DNA from: Pseudomonadota bacterium
GTDB lineage: Bacteria; Pseudomonadota; Alphaproteobacteria; UBA9655
Length of the DNA stretch: 9,046 bases
Assembly: GCA_021809225.1 (NCBI GenBank)
Contig: JAKBAL010000055.1
Location: 1-9,046, forward strand
Reading direction: 5' to 3'
Numbering within the stretch: the stretch's first letter is position 1; every line of letters starts with the position of its first letter. The notes beneath the pieces were generated by a model. It worked only from the letters and a program-made list of their open reading frames with translations, searched no databases and had not been told where the DNA came from. This document shows, one piece after another, positions 1-7,028 of this stretch. The position numbers and the translations under genes were made by a program.

Positions 1-1048
1 GTAAAAACCCTCGCGATGAATCTTCTGCATAAATACGTGTTTCAATCGCATGTCCCATAAGACAAACATCTGATTGATGGAAACGAAGAGGCTCTCCTGC
101 GCTCACTCGAATCATTTCTTCCACAAGGTCAAGACCTGTGATCATTTCAGTGGTTGGGTGTTCCACTTGAAGGCGGGTGTTCATTTCTAGAAAATAGAAG
201 TTTCCTAACTGATCTACCATAAATTCAACGGTCCCCAGGGAAGAATAGTTAACAGACTTAGCTAATCGAACAGCCTCATCTCCCATTTTCTGTCCCAATG
301 AGGGAGTTATGAAAGAGCTAGGGGCTTCTTCAATAACTTTCTGATGACGGCGTTGAAGAGAGCATTCTCTTGTTCCTAAGTGAATAACATTGCCATGGTT
401 ATCTGCCAAAATTTGAACTTCGATGTGGCGCGGGGAATCCAGATACTTTTCAAGAAAAAGTCTTCCATCTCCAAAACTTGCTAAGGCTTCGTTATGAGCT
501 CCCTTTAAGGCAGCTTTAAGGGCGGACATCTCGCGCACAATCCGCATCCCCTTCCCTCCTCCACCAGCCACCGCTTTGACCAGAATGGGATAGCCAATAT
601 CGTGTGCAACCTTCTCGGTTTTTTGAAAATCCTTAAGTGGTTCATCTGTTCCTGGAAGGCACGAAATACCTGCCTTGCGGGCAAGTTTTTTCGCTTCAAG
701 TTTATCCCCCATAGCCCCAATCACTTTGGCGGGTGGCCCAATGAAAACAAGGCTTTCCCTCTGAACCGCGTCTTCAAAGGCTGGATTTTCCGATAAAAAA
801 CCATAACCAGGATGAATGGCCTCTGCGCCACTTTCCTTAGCAATTTTTAAAATCCCGTTGATATTTAAATAACTTGCCTGAGGGAGGGCTGGACCTACAC
901 AATAGGCTTCATCTGCCATTTCCACATGAAGAGCCTCTTCATCCGCTTCCGAATAAATGGCAATCGCCCTTATTCCCATGCGCTGCACGGTTCGAATAAT
1001 ACGACAGGCGATCTCCCCCCGATTAGCAATGAGAACTTTTTTGAACAC
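1..1048 (-). CDS. pccA: Acyl-CoA (propionyl-CoA) carboxylase alpha subunit, biotin carboxylase part; 3' end outside window
   Basis: This is the ATP-dependent biotin carboxylase subunit of an acyl-CoA carboxylase. It carboxylates biotin with bicarbonate; the beta subunit then passes the carboxyl to the acyl-CoA. Only the first 349 codons are present. Visible motifs are IANRGEIACRIIR at residues 7-19, IHPGYGFLSEN at 78-88, the ATP-grasp glycine-rich loop GGGGKGMR at 162-169, RECSLQRRHQK at 227-237, and the active-site strand EMNTRLQVEHP at 288-298. Arg292 and Arg338 fall where the catalytic arginines of E. coli AccC lie. The start is GTG at 1048-1046, giving the family-typical VFKKVLIANRGE. An in-frame stop lies seven codons upstream and no ATG lies between. 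There is no clear Shine-Dalgarno, so translation may be coupled to the gene ending 11 bases upstream. Full family members are about 660 aa with a C-terminal biotinyl domain, which would lie left of the window. The pccB partner favours pccA over accC; the missing C-terminus would settle this. Confidence 0.93.
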   Translation of the reverse strand, partial: MFKKVLIANRGEIACRIIRTVQRMGIRAIAIYSEADEEALHVEMADEAYCVGPALPQASYLNINGILKIAKESGAEAIHPGYGFLSENPAFEDAVQRESLVFIGPPAKVIGAMGDKLEAKKLARKAGISCLPGTDEPLKDFQKTEKVAHDIGYPILVKAVAGGGGKGMRIVREMSALKAALKGAHNEALASFGDGRLFLEKYLDSPRHIEVQILADNHGNVIHLGTRECSLQRRHQKVIEEAPSSFITPSLGQKMGDEAVRLAKSVNYSSLGTVEFMVDQLGNFYFLEMNTRLQVEHPTTEMITGLDLVEEMIRVSAGEPLRFHQSDVCLMGHAIETRIYAEDSSRGFL

Positions 1049-1059
1049 CCAGTGACTGG

Positions 1060-1464
1060 CTAAGGCTTAAGTGTTTTCTTGATCGTCACTTTCTTTGCTT
1101 TTAGAGGTTTTTCTTTTTTAACCGTTGAGGCTGCTTCTATCTTGACTTCTGTTATCTCTATTCCCGCTTTTTTAGGCCCTTTTTCTTTATGTTCTTTTTT
1201 CATCAAGCGACGAACTTCATGTTCTTCCCATTCCGGTGTCATAAAAGGAACCATTGCATTCACTTGAGGAATAAGGCCTAAGGAAAAAGCATGAACAGCA
1301 AGGCCAATGCCCCACCCAACAATGACCCAAATTGGCCAAAAATAGCCCCCTCCTGAGATTGCCCAGATCAGAATCAATCCTAGATTCACAACTCCATAAA
1401 TAAGAGCGTCTGTATAAAATCGGCGAAGCTTGTTAACGTGCTCCCGCGCTTTTTGTTCATTCAT
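1060..1464 (-). CDS. Small 2TM-domain membrane protein between the carboxylase genes
   Basis: This 134-aa protein has a charged N-terminal helix (residues 1-19) followed by two hydrophobic segments. These run at about 20-37 (ALIYGVVNLGLILIWAIS) and 42-64, joined by a short glycine-rich turn (SGGGY). The pattern LRRFYTDALIYGVVN, then WPIWVIVGWGIGLAVH, matches the general 2TM domain family, usually of unknown function and sometimes attached to sensor proteins. After the membrane part comes a soluble tail: EWEEHEVRRLMKKEHKEK (about 78-95), then a Lys-rich end (KAKKVTIKKTLKP). The start ATG has a GGGAG Shine-Dalgarno six bases upstream (plus strand 1471-1475). It lies 22 bases after pccB and 11 bases before the biotin carboxylase start, so all three are probably cotranscribed. 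The topology is probably both termini in the cytoplasm, inferred from the positive charges. A link to carboxylase assembly or membrane tethering is only a suggestion from position. Confidence 0.85.
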   Translation of the reverse strand: MNEQKAREHVNKLRRFYTDALIYGVVNLGLILIWAISGGGYFWPIWVIVGWGIGLAVHAFSLGLIPQVNAMVPFMTPEWEEHEVRRLMKKEHKEKGPKKAGIEITEVKIEAASTVKKEKPLKAKKVTIKKTLKP

Positions 1465-1486
1465 AACGTTCTCCCATTGCTATTTA

Positions 1487-3019
1487 TTATAGAGGTATAT
1501 TGTCATGCTTTTTCCATGGATTTTCAATGTTTTTATTCTTAAGCATTTGTAAAGATCTGCAAATTCGACTCCGCGTGGTATGGGGAAGGATGATATCGTC
1601 AATATACCCGCGACTCGCTGCCACCAAGGGATTGGCAAATTTTTCGCGATATTCTTCCGCATAAGCTTTAACCTTTTCCTTATTATCCAACTCATTACGG
1701 AAAATAATTTCAACCGCTCCTTTGGGACCCATGACTGCGATTTCTGCGGAAGGCCAGGCAAAATTCACATCTCCCCGCAAATGTTTTGAGCTCATCACAT
1801 CATAAGCCCCCCCATAAGCCTTGCGGGTAATCACTGTCACTTTAGGAACGGTCGCTTCAGCAAAGGCAAACAAGAGCTTGGCCCCATGCTTAATAATTCC
1901 TCCTAATTCTTGAGCCGTCCCAGGCAAGAACCCAGGAACATCAACAAACGTAATCAGAGGAATATTAAAACAGTCACAAAACCGTACAAATCGCGCCGCT
2001 TTCCGAGACGAATCAATATCAAGGCACCCAGCCAAAACCAAAGGTTGATTCGCAACAATCCCCACAGTTTGGCCCTCCATCCGTGCAAAACCAATGATAA
2101 TGTTAGCCGCAAAATCGGGCTGAAGTTCAAAAAAATCTCCCTCATCCACAATTTTATAGATAAGATCCTTCATATTGTACCCCTTGGAAGAATCTTGAGG
2201 AACGAGGCTATCTAAGGAAAGGCTCACACGCATCGGGTCATCAAGGGTTGGCTTAATTAGAGAAGACTCTCGATTGGAAAGCGGCAAAAATTCAAAGAAA
2301 CGACGGATCTCTAACAGGGTTTCAATATCATTTTCAAAGGCTAAATCGGCAACTCCTGATCTGGTGGTGTGGGTTAAAGCCCCTCCCAGCGTTTCAGAGG
2401 TTACGGTTTCATGGGTCACTGTTTTTACCACATCTGGTCCGGTTACAAACATATAGGAAGAATTTTTAACCATAAAAATAAAGTCGGTCATGGCGGGAGA
2501 ATAAACGGCCCCGCCCGCACAGGGCCCCATGATCACGGAAATTTGGGGAACAACACCTGAAGCCAAGACATTACGTTGGAAAACGGCGGCGTACCCTGCA
2601 AGAGATTCAACTCCTTCTTGAATGCGGGCTCCTCCCGAATCATTCAGACCAATGATGGGAACACCGACTTGCATGGCTTTGTCCATAATTTTAACAATTT
2701 TTTCAGCGTGAGCTTCGCTGAGACTGCCCCCAAAAACCGTAAAATCTTGGGAAAAAACAAAGACCGTTCGGCCGTGGATCGTGCCATATCCTGTCACGAC
2801 CCCATCGCCTGGAATTTTGGTTTTCTCCATCCCAAAATCCCGACAGCGGTGTTCAACAAGCATGTCCCATTCTTCAAAGGAATCCGGATCCAGTAAAACG
2901 TCAAGACGTTCACGGGCAGTTAATTTTCCTTTTTGATGCTGGACTTCAATGCGCTTAGGGCCACCACCGAGCTTTGCTGCCTCTCGCTTTTTATCGAGTT
3001 CTTTTAGAAGGTCTTCCAT
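1487..3019 (-). CDS. pccB: Propionyl-CoA (acyl-CoA) carboxylase beta subunit, carboxyltransferase
   Basis: This is the carboxyltransferase subunit, which moves CO2 from carboxybiotin to acyl-CoA, most likely propionyl-CoA giving methylmalonyl-CoA. At 510 aa it is full length for the family. The N-terminal crotonase-like half carries [10 protein letters not shown] (127-136) and the oxyanion-hole stretch [16 protein letters not shown] (165-180). The C-terminal half carries [14 protein letters not shown] (358-371), [10 protein letters not shown] (400-409) and [19 protein letters not shown] (420-438). Asp407 in GGAYDVM matches the aspartate reported in Streptomyces PccB and mycobacterial AccD5 as influencing acyl-CoA choice, which supports a propionyl-CoA preference. 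The start ATG has a GGGAG Shine-Dalgarno six bases upstream (plus strand 3026-3030). It is the first gene of a minus-strand operon with the 2TM gene and the biotin carboxylase. No frameshift or lesion is seen. Methylmalonyl-CoA epimerase and mutase are not in the window. Confidence 0.95.
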   Translation of the reverse strand: MEDLLKELDKKREAAKLGGGPKRIEVQHQKGKLTARERLDVLLDPDSFEEWDMLVEHRCRDFGMEKTKIPGDGVVTGYGTIHGRTVFVFSQDFTVFGGSLSEAHAEKIVKIMDKAMQVGVPIIGLNDSGGARIQEGVESLAGYAAVFQRNVLASGVVPQISVIMGPCAGGAVYSPAMTDFIFMVKNSSYMFVTGPDVVKTVTHETVTSETLGGALTHTTRSGVADLAFENDIETLLEIRRFFEFLPLSNRESSLIKPTLDDPMRVSLSLDSLVPQDSSKGYNMKDLIYKIVDEGDFFELQPDFAANIIIGFARMEGQTVGIVANQPLVLAGCLDIDSSRKAARFVRFCDCFNIPLITFVDVPGFLPGTAQELGGIIKHGAKLLFAFAEATVPKVTVITRKAYGGAYDVMSSKHLRGDVNFAWPSAEIAVMGPKGAVEIIFRNELDNKEKVKAYAEEYREKFANPLVAASRGYIDDIILPHTTRSRICRSLQMLKNKNIENPWKKHDNIPL

Positions 3020-3142
3020 TCTAGTCTCCCATTACTCATAATACACTAAATAATCTCAGTTCGGCATAAGAAATAAAAAAAACAGGTAAATCAAGTGGTT
3101 TGTCCTCCCTCACTTCCTCTTCCCATTTAAAAAATTATTCGT

Positions 3143-3172
3143 TTGACAGTTGTGTTTTTATTACACTACAAA
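3143..3172 (+). promoter_or_regulatory. Putative sigma70 promoter of the F-box gene
   Basis: There is a perfect -35 box TTGACA at 3143-3148 and, after an 18-base spacer, a weaker -10 TACAAA at 3167-3172 (4 of 6 to TATAAT). Transcription would start near 3180, about 36 bases before the preferred ATG at 3216. The box lies in an AT-rich divergent spacer (3020-3215) that must also hold the leftward pccB promoter; I could not place that one confidently. A start near 3180 also argues against translation beginning at the in-frame TTG at 3150, which would lie upstream of the transcript. Confidence 0.45.
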
Positions 3173-3215
3173 GACATTAATTATAGATTCCTTATCAATC
3201 ACATATGGTGTTATC

Positions 3216-5270
3216 ATGTTGAAAAATTTACTTAAATCCTCTGTCAGCGCTTTCGTTCTTTTAGGAGCATTATCAACTTTAAATCCATCTCATGCTGGAA
3301 ATTCCCATGGAGGAAGTAAGCACCCTCAAGAGAATGTGAATGAAGATGATGGCGAAAAAGAACAAAAGGTATCAAACAAAAAGCAGGCTCGCAAATTAAA
3401 GAAAGCAAGTAGACATAACCGTAAGCATTCTGCTTTTTCAAATCTCCCCCAAGAACTCACTCAATCTCTTTTGCTTCACCTGGACCCTAAATCAACTTTG
3501 CAAGCTCAACTGGTTTGTAAGAACTGGAATGATCTTATAGAAGCCGGAAAACAGACCCGCCTGAATATCTTGAAGACATTCAAAGAAGAAAAGAAAAAGG
3601 ATCCCGAATTTTTAAGAACCCTTCTCTTTCACCCTTCCACCCTTGTTGCGGGACATAGGGAAATGGCTTCTCGTTATTTCGAGGAGGTCATTCGCCCCGC
3701 GCTTGCTAAAAAGCCTGAGAGCGAAAAAGGTTCTGAGAGTGATGAAGAATCTGAAAGCAGCGACCTTCGCGTTCCTGAAATCGTAGAAAACTTTGCAACC
3801 GCCATCCGCAGATCTGCGGATCATCACCCTTTTCTCAGTCAGATGTATGTTCACTATGATCCATCTGTCGACTTTCAAGACGTACATTTGGCCGCTCACG
3901 TTGTTAAGGAGTCCTCAGGGCTACATGAGCTTTTAACGCAAGTCACTCAGGACACTTCTTTTGAAGTAACGGACTTTCCTACACTTGTGAAAAAGAAGGA
4001 AAATCATGAAGGTTTAAAGAAACACCTAATGGCCTTGAAGATTTTAGAGATGAGTGGAGATGGGGCTGCCGAGGATAGGATGAAAGCCTTCATTAAAGTG
4101 ATTCAAGATTCCTATTTGGGGTTTCAGAAGCTAATTTTCGAATCTCAGAAGCTGATTTTCGAATCCAATATGAGGTCTTGTACACCTGACATATGCGAGT
4201 ACCAATTTCTAGTTAACCCAACGATTTGGACAACTTATACGGATGATCAAGCATTAGTCGATCAGACGCTTTACTTCATCCTTCTCGATGATACGAACAA
4301 AAAAACAGACCCTAAACCACTCGAAAATTTTCGGGAATATATCTCTACTCTATTTCCTTCCTTAGATACCACCGTTCTACACAGAAAAATTGAAGATATT
4401 TATGAAGCCCAGGGCAACCTTTCAAAACAAATTGAAATGATCGATCAGGAGTATGCGAACACAGACAAAGGTAATTTAATATACATCGAAAAAATAGCGC
4501 AACGTTATCTTGCCTCAAAGCAATATGACCGTGCTCTAAAGGTTCTGGAGGGTCTTTATGAACAAGTTGGCCAAACTCCTCTGGGCGCTCGCATTCAACT
4601 GACAAAAGTGGAGTGTGTCTTACGCTCACACAATACGGCTCGATTTTCTGAGGTGGCAGAAACCTTGCAAGGTGTTCTTAAACAGTTAGGAGATCAAGAG
4701 GGGTTATCAATCGATCTCCAATATAATGGATTCTCTAGCGATTGTGGCATGGGTCAAGATATCTGGATTGATAAAAATGAGGTTCTTCTTTTAAAAGCAG
4801 TTCTTGATATTTATACGGGAGACTTCGAAGGCGCTTATCAAGCCTTACATCGAAGCATGAAAGAGGATAAGGAAGAGTTCCTTCATCAAATGGAGCTCTG
4901 GGGTTACCATGACCTCTTTCTTCAGGCTATACAAAGTCAAGTCGATAACCCAACTTTCCCCAAAAAGCTCCATAAACTCATGGGAAAGTGGATTGCTGAA
5001 GGTTTTTTCTTTCCTGGTCACCAGAATTTTATTGAAGAAAACGCCAGTTACAAGAGTAACACTCACGCTTTAATCCAAGATTATGGGGATGCTCTGGCTC
5101 TTTCGCTTAAAGGACATCCCTTCACTAAGTGGAAACTTAAAAAGCTTAAGAAAAGGACAACACCTGAAGAAGAAAAATGCGAAAAGAAAAAAGAAGTAAA
5201 AAAGAAAAAAGAAGTAAAAAAGAAAAAGAAAGGAAAAAAGAAAAAGACTAAGGGAAAGAAAGGGGAATAG
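3216..5270 (+). CDS. Secreted F-box protein with TPR-like region and lysine-rich tail; putative host-directed effector
   Basis: This is a 684-aa protein with a Sec signal peptide: MLKN start, hydrophobic core SAFVLLGALSTL at 11-22, likely cleavage after SHA27. Next come a charged basic stretch (about 47-73, with KKQARKLKKASRHNRKH) and an F-box at 77-108 (LPQELTQSLLLHLDP then LVCKNWNDLI). An acidic Ser/Glu linker follows at about 165-188 (ESEKGSESDEESESSD). The mostly helical remainder has a TPR-like unit at about 426-452 (YLASKQYDRALKVLEGLYEQ) and an extremely Lys-rich tail at 640-684 with a repeated KKEVKK. F-boxes bind Skp1 in eukaryotic SCF ubiquitin ligases, and bacterial ones are typically effectors of intracellular bacteria. 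The signal peptide implies export to the periplasm and beyond, not direct type III or IV delivery. ATG 3216 was chosen because the signal peptide starts there; an in-frame TTG at 3150 would add 22 residues that do not look like coding sequence. No strong Shine-Dalgarno is seen. Host function is inferred, and the substrate-binding part is unrecognised. Confidence 0.88.
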   Translation: MLKNLLKSSVSAFVLLGALSTLNPSHAGNSHGGSKHPQENVNEDDGEKEQKVSNKKQARKLKKASRHNRKHSAFSNLPQELTQSLLLHLDPKSTLQAQLVCKNWNDLIEAGKQTRLNILKTFKEEKKKDPEFLRTLLFHPSTLVAGHREMASRYFEEVIRPALAKKPESEKGSESDEESESSDLRVPEIVENFATAIRRSADHHPFLSQMYVHYDPSVDFQDVHLAAHVVKESSGLHELLTQVTQDTSFEVTDFPTLVKKKENHEGLKKHLMALKILEMSGDGAAEDRMKAFIKVIQDSYLGFQKLIFESQKLIFESNMRSCTPDICEYQFLVNPTIWTTYTDDQALVDQTLYFILLDDTNKKTDPKPLENFREYISTLFPSLDTTVLHRKIEDIYEAQGNLSKQIEMIDQEYANTDKGNLIYIEKIAQRYLASKQYDRALKVLEGLYEQVGQTPLGARIQLTKVECVLRSHNTARFSEVAETLQGVLKQLGDQEGLSIDLQYNGFSSDCGMGQDIWIDKNEVLLLKAVLDIYTGDFEGAYQALHRSMKEDKEEFLHQMELWGYHDLFLQAIQSQVDNPTFPKKLHKLMGKWIAEGFFFPGHQNFIEENASYKSNTHALIQDYGDALALSLKGHPFTKWKLKKLKKRTTPEEEKCEKKKEVKKKKEVKKKKKGKKKKTKGKKGE
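4124..4165 (+). repeat. 21-bp tandem duplication inside the F-box gene (QKLIFES twice)
   Basis: Two adjacent 21-base copies (4124-4144 and 4145-4165) differ at one base (ctaatt versus ctgatt). They encode QKLIFES twice in a row, residues 304-317. The length is a multiple of three, so the frame is kept. Near identity at the DNA level, with only a synonymous change, points to a recent slippage or duplication event, not an old structural repeat. Confidence 0.9.
5186..5221 (+). repeat. 18-bp tandem repeat encoding the KKEVKK motif of the lysine-rich tail
   Basis: Two perfect 18-base copies of gaaaaaagaagtaaaaaa lie head to tail at 5186-5203 and 5204-5221, followed by further A-rich sequence. They encode repeating Lys-Lys-Glu-Val-Lys-Lys units near the C-terminus of the F-box protein. 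Such A-rich repeats are prone to slippage, and changes by whole units would alter tail length without breaking the frame. The window ends this gene a few codons later at 5270. Confidence 0.9.
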
Positions 5271-5285
5271 AATAACCCCACTGTT

Positions 5286-5324
5286 CTGGACTGCTTCAGC
5301 TCCTTCGGAGCTGGAGCCATCCAG
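5286..5324. terminator. Nested hairpin between convergent genes, candidate bidirectional terminator
   Basis: A perfect 7-bp stem CAGCTCC/GGAGCTG (5297-5303 and 5307-5313) encloses a 3-base loop (ttc). It is flanked by an outer 5-bp stem CTGGA (5286-5290) with TCCAG (5320-5324). It sits 15 bases after the F-box stop and 10 bases before the end of the convergent acyltransferase gene, the expected place for a shared terminator. Neither strand has a strong run of T after the stem, so classic Rho-independent termination may be weak; it could instead act as an mRNA end stabiliser. Confidence 0.5.
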
Positions 5325-5334
5325 CTCTCTTCAT

Positions 5335-6459
5335 TTAACTACGAACGGGTATCTTTTCCCCAAAGAATGAAAACAATTTGCCGCTCATCTTTACAAATGA
5401 GACTTCAATTTTCTTATGAACAAGCTCTGACATGACAAAGACATAGATAAGGGAAATAACAATACCGAGGTAAACGCTTAAGCCGTTCTCAATCATCAAA
5501 TACATCATCACATACCCAGGAAGAACGTGGCCAATATATATAGGATAGCTTATATCTGAGATCCAATTGATAACCTTACCCAATATTCCCTTAACTTTGA
5601 TGCTTGTCCCATGGAAAAGCATGAGGTAGGAAAATATAGAGACCCCTAACAAGTAACTTATTGTTTTGATACCATCTGGCGAATGAAACAAAGGGGATAC
5701 AAAACAAGCTAACAAGATACCGCATAAACCAAGTGCTTTTTGCCATGAAATTTGCTTTTTATAGGAGGAGTACACACAACTTCCCAAGAGGATCAGCATA
5801 AAATATTGTAAATTTTTACGCGCAAGGCTCACAAGGTAAAACCATGATAATTCTTCACCACCCAAGAAAAAATCGAGCCCATAAGCAGCAACACTCATTA
5901 ACACAATGAGAAAACACATTTTTTCAAGGAAATTCTTTTTGCCCATGCTCCAAACAATCCCTGCAAAGAGATAAAATTTAATCTGAATTTCAAGAGACCA
6001 TACAGATCCATCAATCAAACGATAGTGGAAAATATCCCTTACCCAAAAGAAGTAAGAGCAGACATGATCCCATGTGTAAGGAAAGGGACTGTCTCCTAAG
6101 AGATAAAAGACATAAACGAACACCAACCCCGTGCCAAAGCAAATAACATAGCTTGGCCAAAGGCGAAGAATCTTGTGAATAACGAAACCTTTTAAAGAAG
6201 CATATCTTTCAAGGGAAGGCTGAATAAGAAACCCTGAGATCAGAAAAAAGAAGGTTAGCCCAAAATGCCCTATATTTAAGGGGAAATCCATTATGGCTTG
6301 CAGATAGAAGGGATCAGGCAAGTCCATAGGTTCAATTTGTAATAAACCAGCTGATGTCGATTGATGAACGAAGAAGAAAACAAAGAAATGATAGAATAAC
6401 ACAAAAAGGGCACTGAGTCCTCTTAATATATTTAATATGTAATACTCTTGCTTTATCAT
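5335..6459 (-). CDS. OafA/YrhL-type membrane O-acyltransferase (acyltransferase family 3)
   Basis: This 374-aa, very hydrophobic integral membrane protein has about ten predicted helices. It belongs to the acyltransferase 3 family, which moves acetyl or other acyl groups onto sugars of LPS O-antigen, exopolysaccharide or similar glycans. Family marks are LNILRGLSALFVLFYHFF (residues 9-26) with the conserved Arg13 and His24 in the first helix, GLTFFFLISGFLIQP (about 66-80), and VWSLEIQIKFYL (about 153-164) in place of the usual WSLxxEexFY. The length fits the membrane acyltransferase domain alone; there is no C-terminal SGNH hydrolase domain as in full OafA. Start ATG 6459-6457 gives the normal short N-terminus before helix one; the ribosome binding site is weak. 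It is convergent with the F-box gene and divergent from the next small secreted-protein gene, so it is probably transcribed alone. The acceptor sugar cannot be told from the sequence. Confidence 0.88.
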   Translation of the reverse strand: MIKQEYYILNILRGLSALFVLFYHFFVFFFVHQSTSAGLLQIEPMDLPDPFYLQAIMDFPLNIGHFGLTFFFLISGFLIQPSLERYASLKGFVIHKILRLWPSYVICFGTGLVFVYVFYLLGDSPFPYTWDHVCSYFFWVRDIFHYRLIDGSVWSLEIQIKFYLFAGIVWSMGKKNFLEKMCFLIVLMSVAAYGLDFFLGGEELSWFYLVSLARKNLQYFMLILLGSCVYSSYKKQISWQKALGLCGILLACFVSPLFHSPDGIKTISYLLGVSIFSYLMLFHGTSIKVKGILGKVINWISDISYPIYIGHVLPGYVMMYLMIENGLSVYLGIVISLIYVFVMSELVHKKIEVSFVKMSGKLFSFFGEKIPVRS

Positions 6460-6544
6460 AAATCTTAAATAGTATTAAGTATAAAAAAATTCAAGGGGTA
6501 AAAGTGTAAATCTTCAAAATTAACTGAAATTTATACCTTTATTA

Positions 6545-6560
6545 ATAATCTTAAGATTAT
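6545..6560. promoter_or_regulatory. Perfect 16-bp palindrome in divergent spacer, candidate operator
   Basis: The sequence ATAATCTTAAGATTAT reads the same on both strands. It lies in the AT-rich spacer between the leftward acyltransferase (start 6459) and the rightward small secreted protein (start 6662, or 6602). That is a natural place for a dimeric regulator to bind. No known consensus was recognised. Perfect palindromes do arise by chance in AT-rich DNA, so this is tentative. The rest of the spacer shows no confident promoter boxes. Confidence 0.3.
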
Positions 6561-6661
6561 CATTCAAACAATAGACCTGTAAATGCTTACCCGGTGGCGT
6601 CATGTATGGATGGATGAGTTACATAGATTTTTATTTTTCTAAAAATAGAAACGAGCTCCTT

Positions 6662-6988
6662 ATGAGATCAATAACATTAGCCGCTCTTAATTTAGGTGTA
6701 ATGCTTTATGGTCAAGTGACAGAAGCTACAATGCTGCAGTGCCCTGCCCTAACTGTAAAAATTGTCAACAACTTACTGACAAAAAAACAGACCACTTTTA
6801 GGGCCCCCAATGGTATTTTTTGGGCGCTAAAAAGTGCTTCTCCAGAATTATTTAGAGATCGCCACATATCAAATATAAGAGTAGGCAACCGAACATTAGA
6901 GGCCACCGATCTATGCTCTTACTCAATCACAGTTGCTGATGAATGTGGCACAGCCACCGGAACACTTACACTCAAACATAATTTTTAG
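6662..6988 (+). CDS. Small secreted protein of unknown function with three cysteines
   Basis: I do not recognise this protein. From ATG 6662 it is 108 aa and opens with a signal-peptide-like segment (MRSITLAALNLGVMLYGQV) ending in TEA22, a plausible signal peptidase I site. The mature part of about 86 residues has cysteines at 27 (LQCPAL), 85 (DLCSYS) and 95 (DECGTA). Its alternating polar/hydrophobic pattern (FRAPNGIFWAL, ISNIRVGNRTL, CSYSITVADECGTATGTLTL) suggests a small beta-rich, disulfide-stabilised fold in the periplasm or outside the cell. An in-frame ATG at 6602 would add 20 residues and has a GGTGG just upstream (6593-6597), so it remains possible; the signal peptide favours 6662. 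It is divergent from the acyltransferase and about 100 bases ahead of a separately promoted toxin-antitoxin pair. The general layout recalls short DUF3757-like exported proteins, but that match is only an impression. Confidence 0.65.
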   Translation: MRSITLAALNLGVMLYGQVTEATMLQCPALTVKIVNNLLTKKQTTFRAPNGIFWALKSASPELFRDRHISNIRVGNRTLEATDLCSYSITVADECGTATGTLTLKHNF

Positions 6989-7028
6989 CCTATTCAAGTT
7001 GAAAAAAGCTTTTTATGTGTCATTTTTC

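Noticed and set aside
602..796. Plus-strand frame opposite the biotin carboxylase
   Set aside because: The minus frame is an unbroken, clearly recognisable biotin carboxylase; the plus frame is a shadow.
1480..1761. Minus-strand frame overlapping the end of pccB
   Set aside because: Out-of-frame shadow of pccB with no family resemblance; the pccB frame is intact to 1487.
3038..3066. TATTAT on the minus strand as a -10 for pccB
   Set aside because: No acceptable -35 box lies at 16-18 bases, so the pccB promoter was left unplaced.
3150..3215. In-frame TTG start giving a 22-residue extension of the F-box protein
   Set aside because: It would bury the signal peptide, overlaps the likely promoter spacer and has no ribosome binding site; ATG 3216 begins a textbook signal peptide.
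5081..5320. Minus-strand reading frame rich in Phe
   Set aside because: It is the complement of the A-rich lysine tail of the F-box gene; composition artefact.
7003..7014. AAAAAGCTTTTT palindrome after the small secreted gene, considered as a terminator
   Set aside because: It has no loop and only two G-C pairs, so it cannot form a stable hairpin; the longer CAAG/CTTG pairing around it is imperfect.
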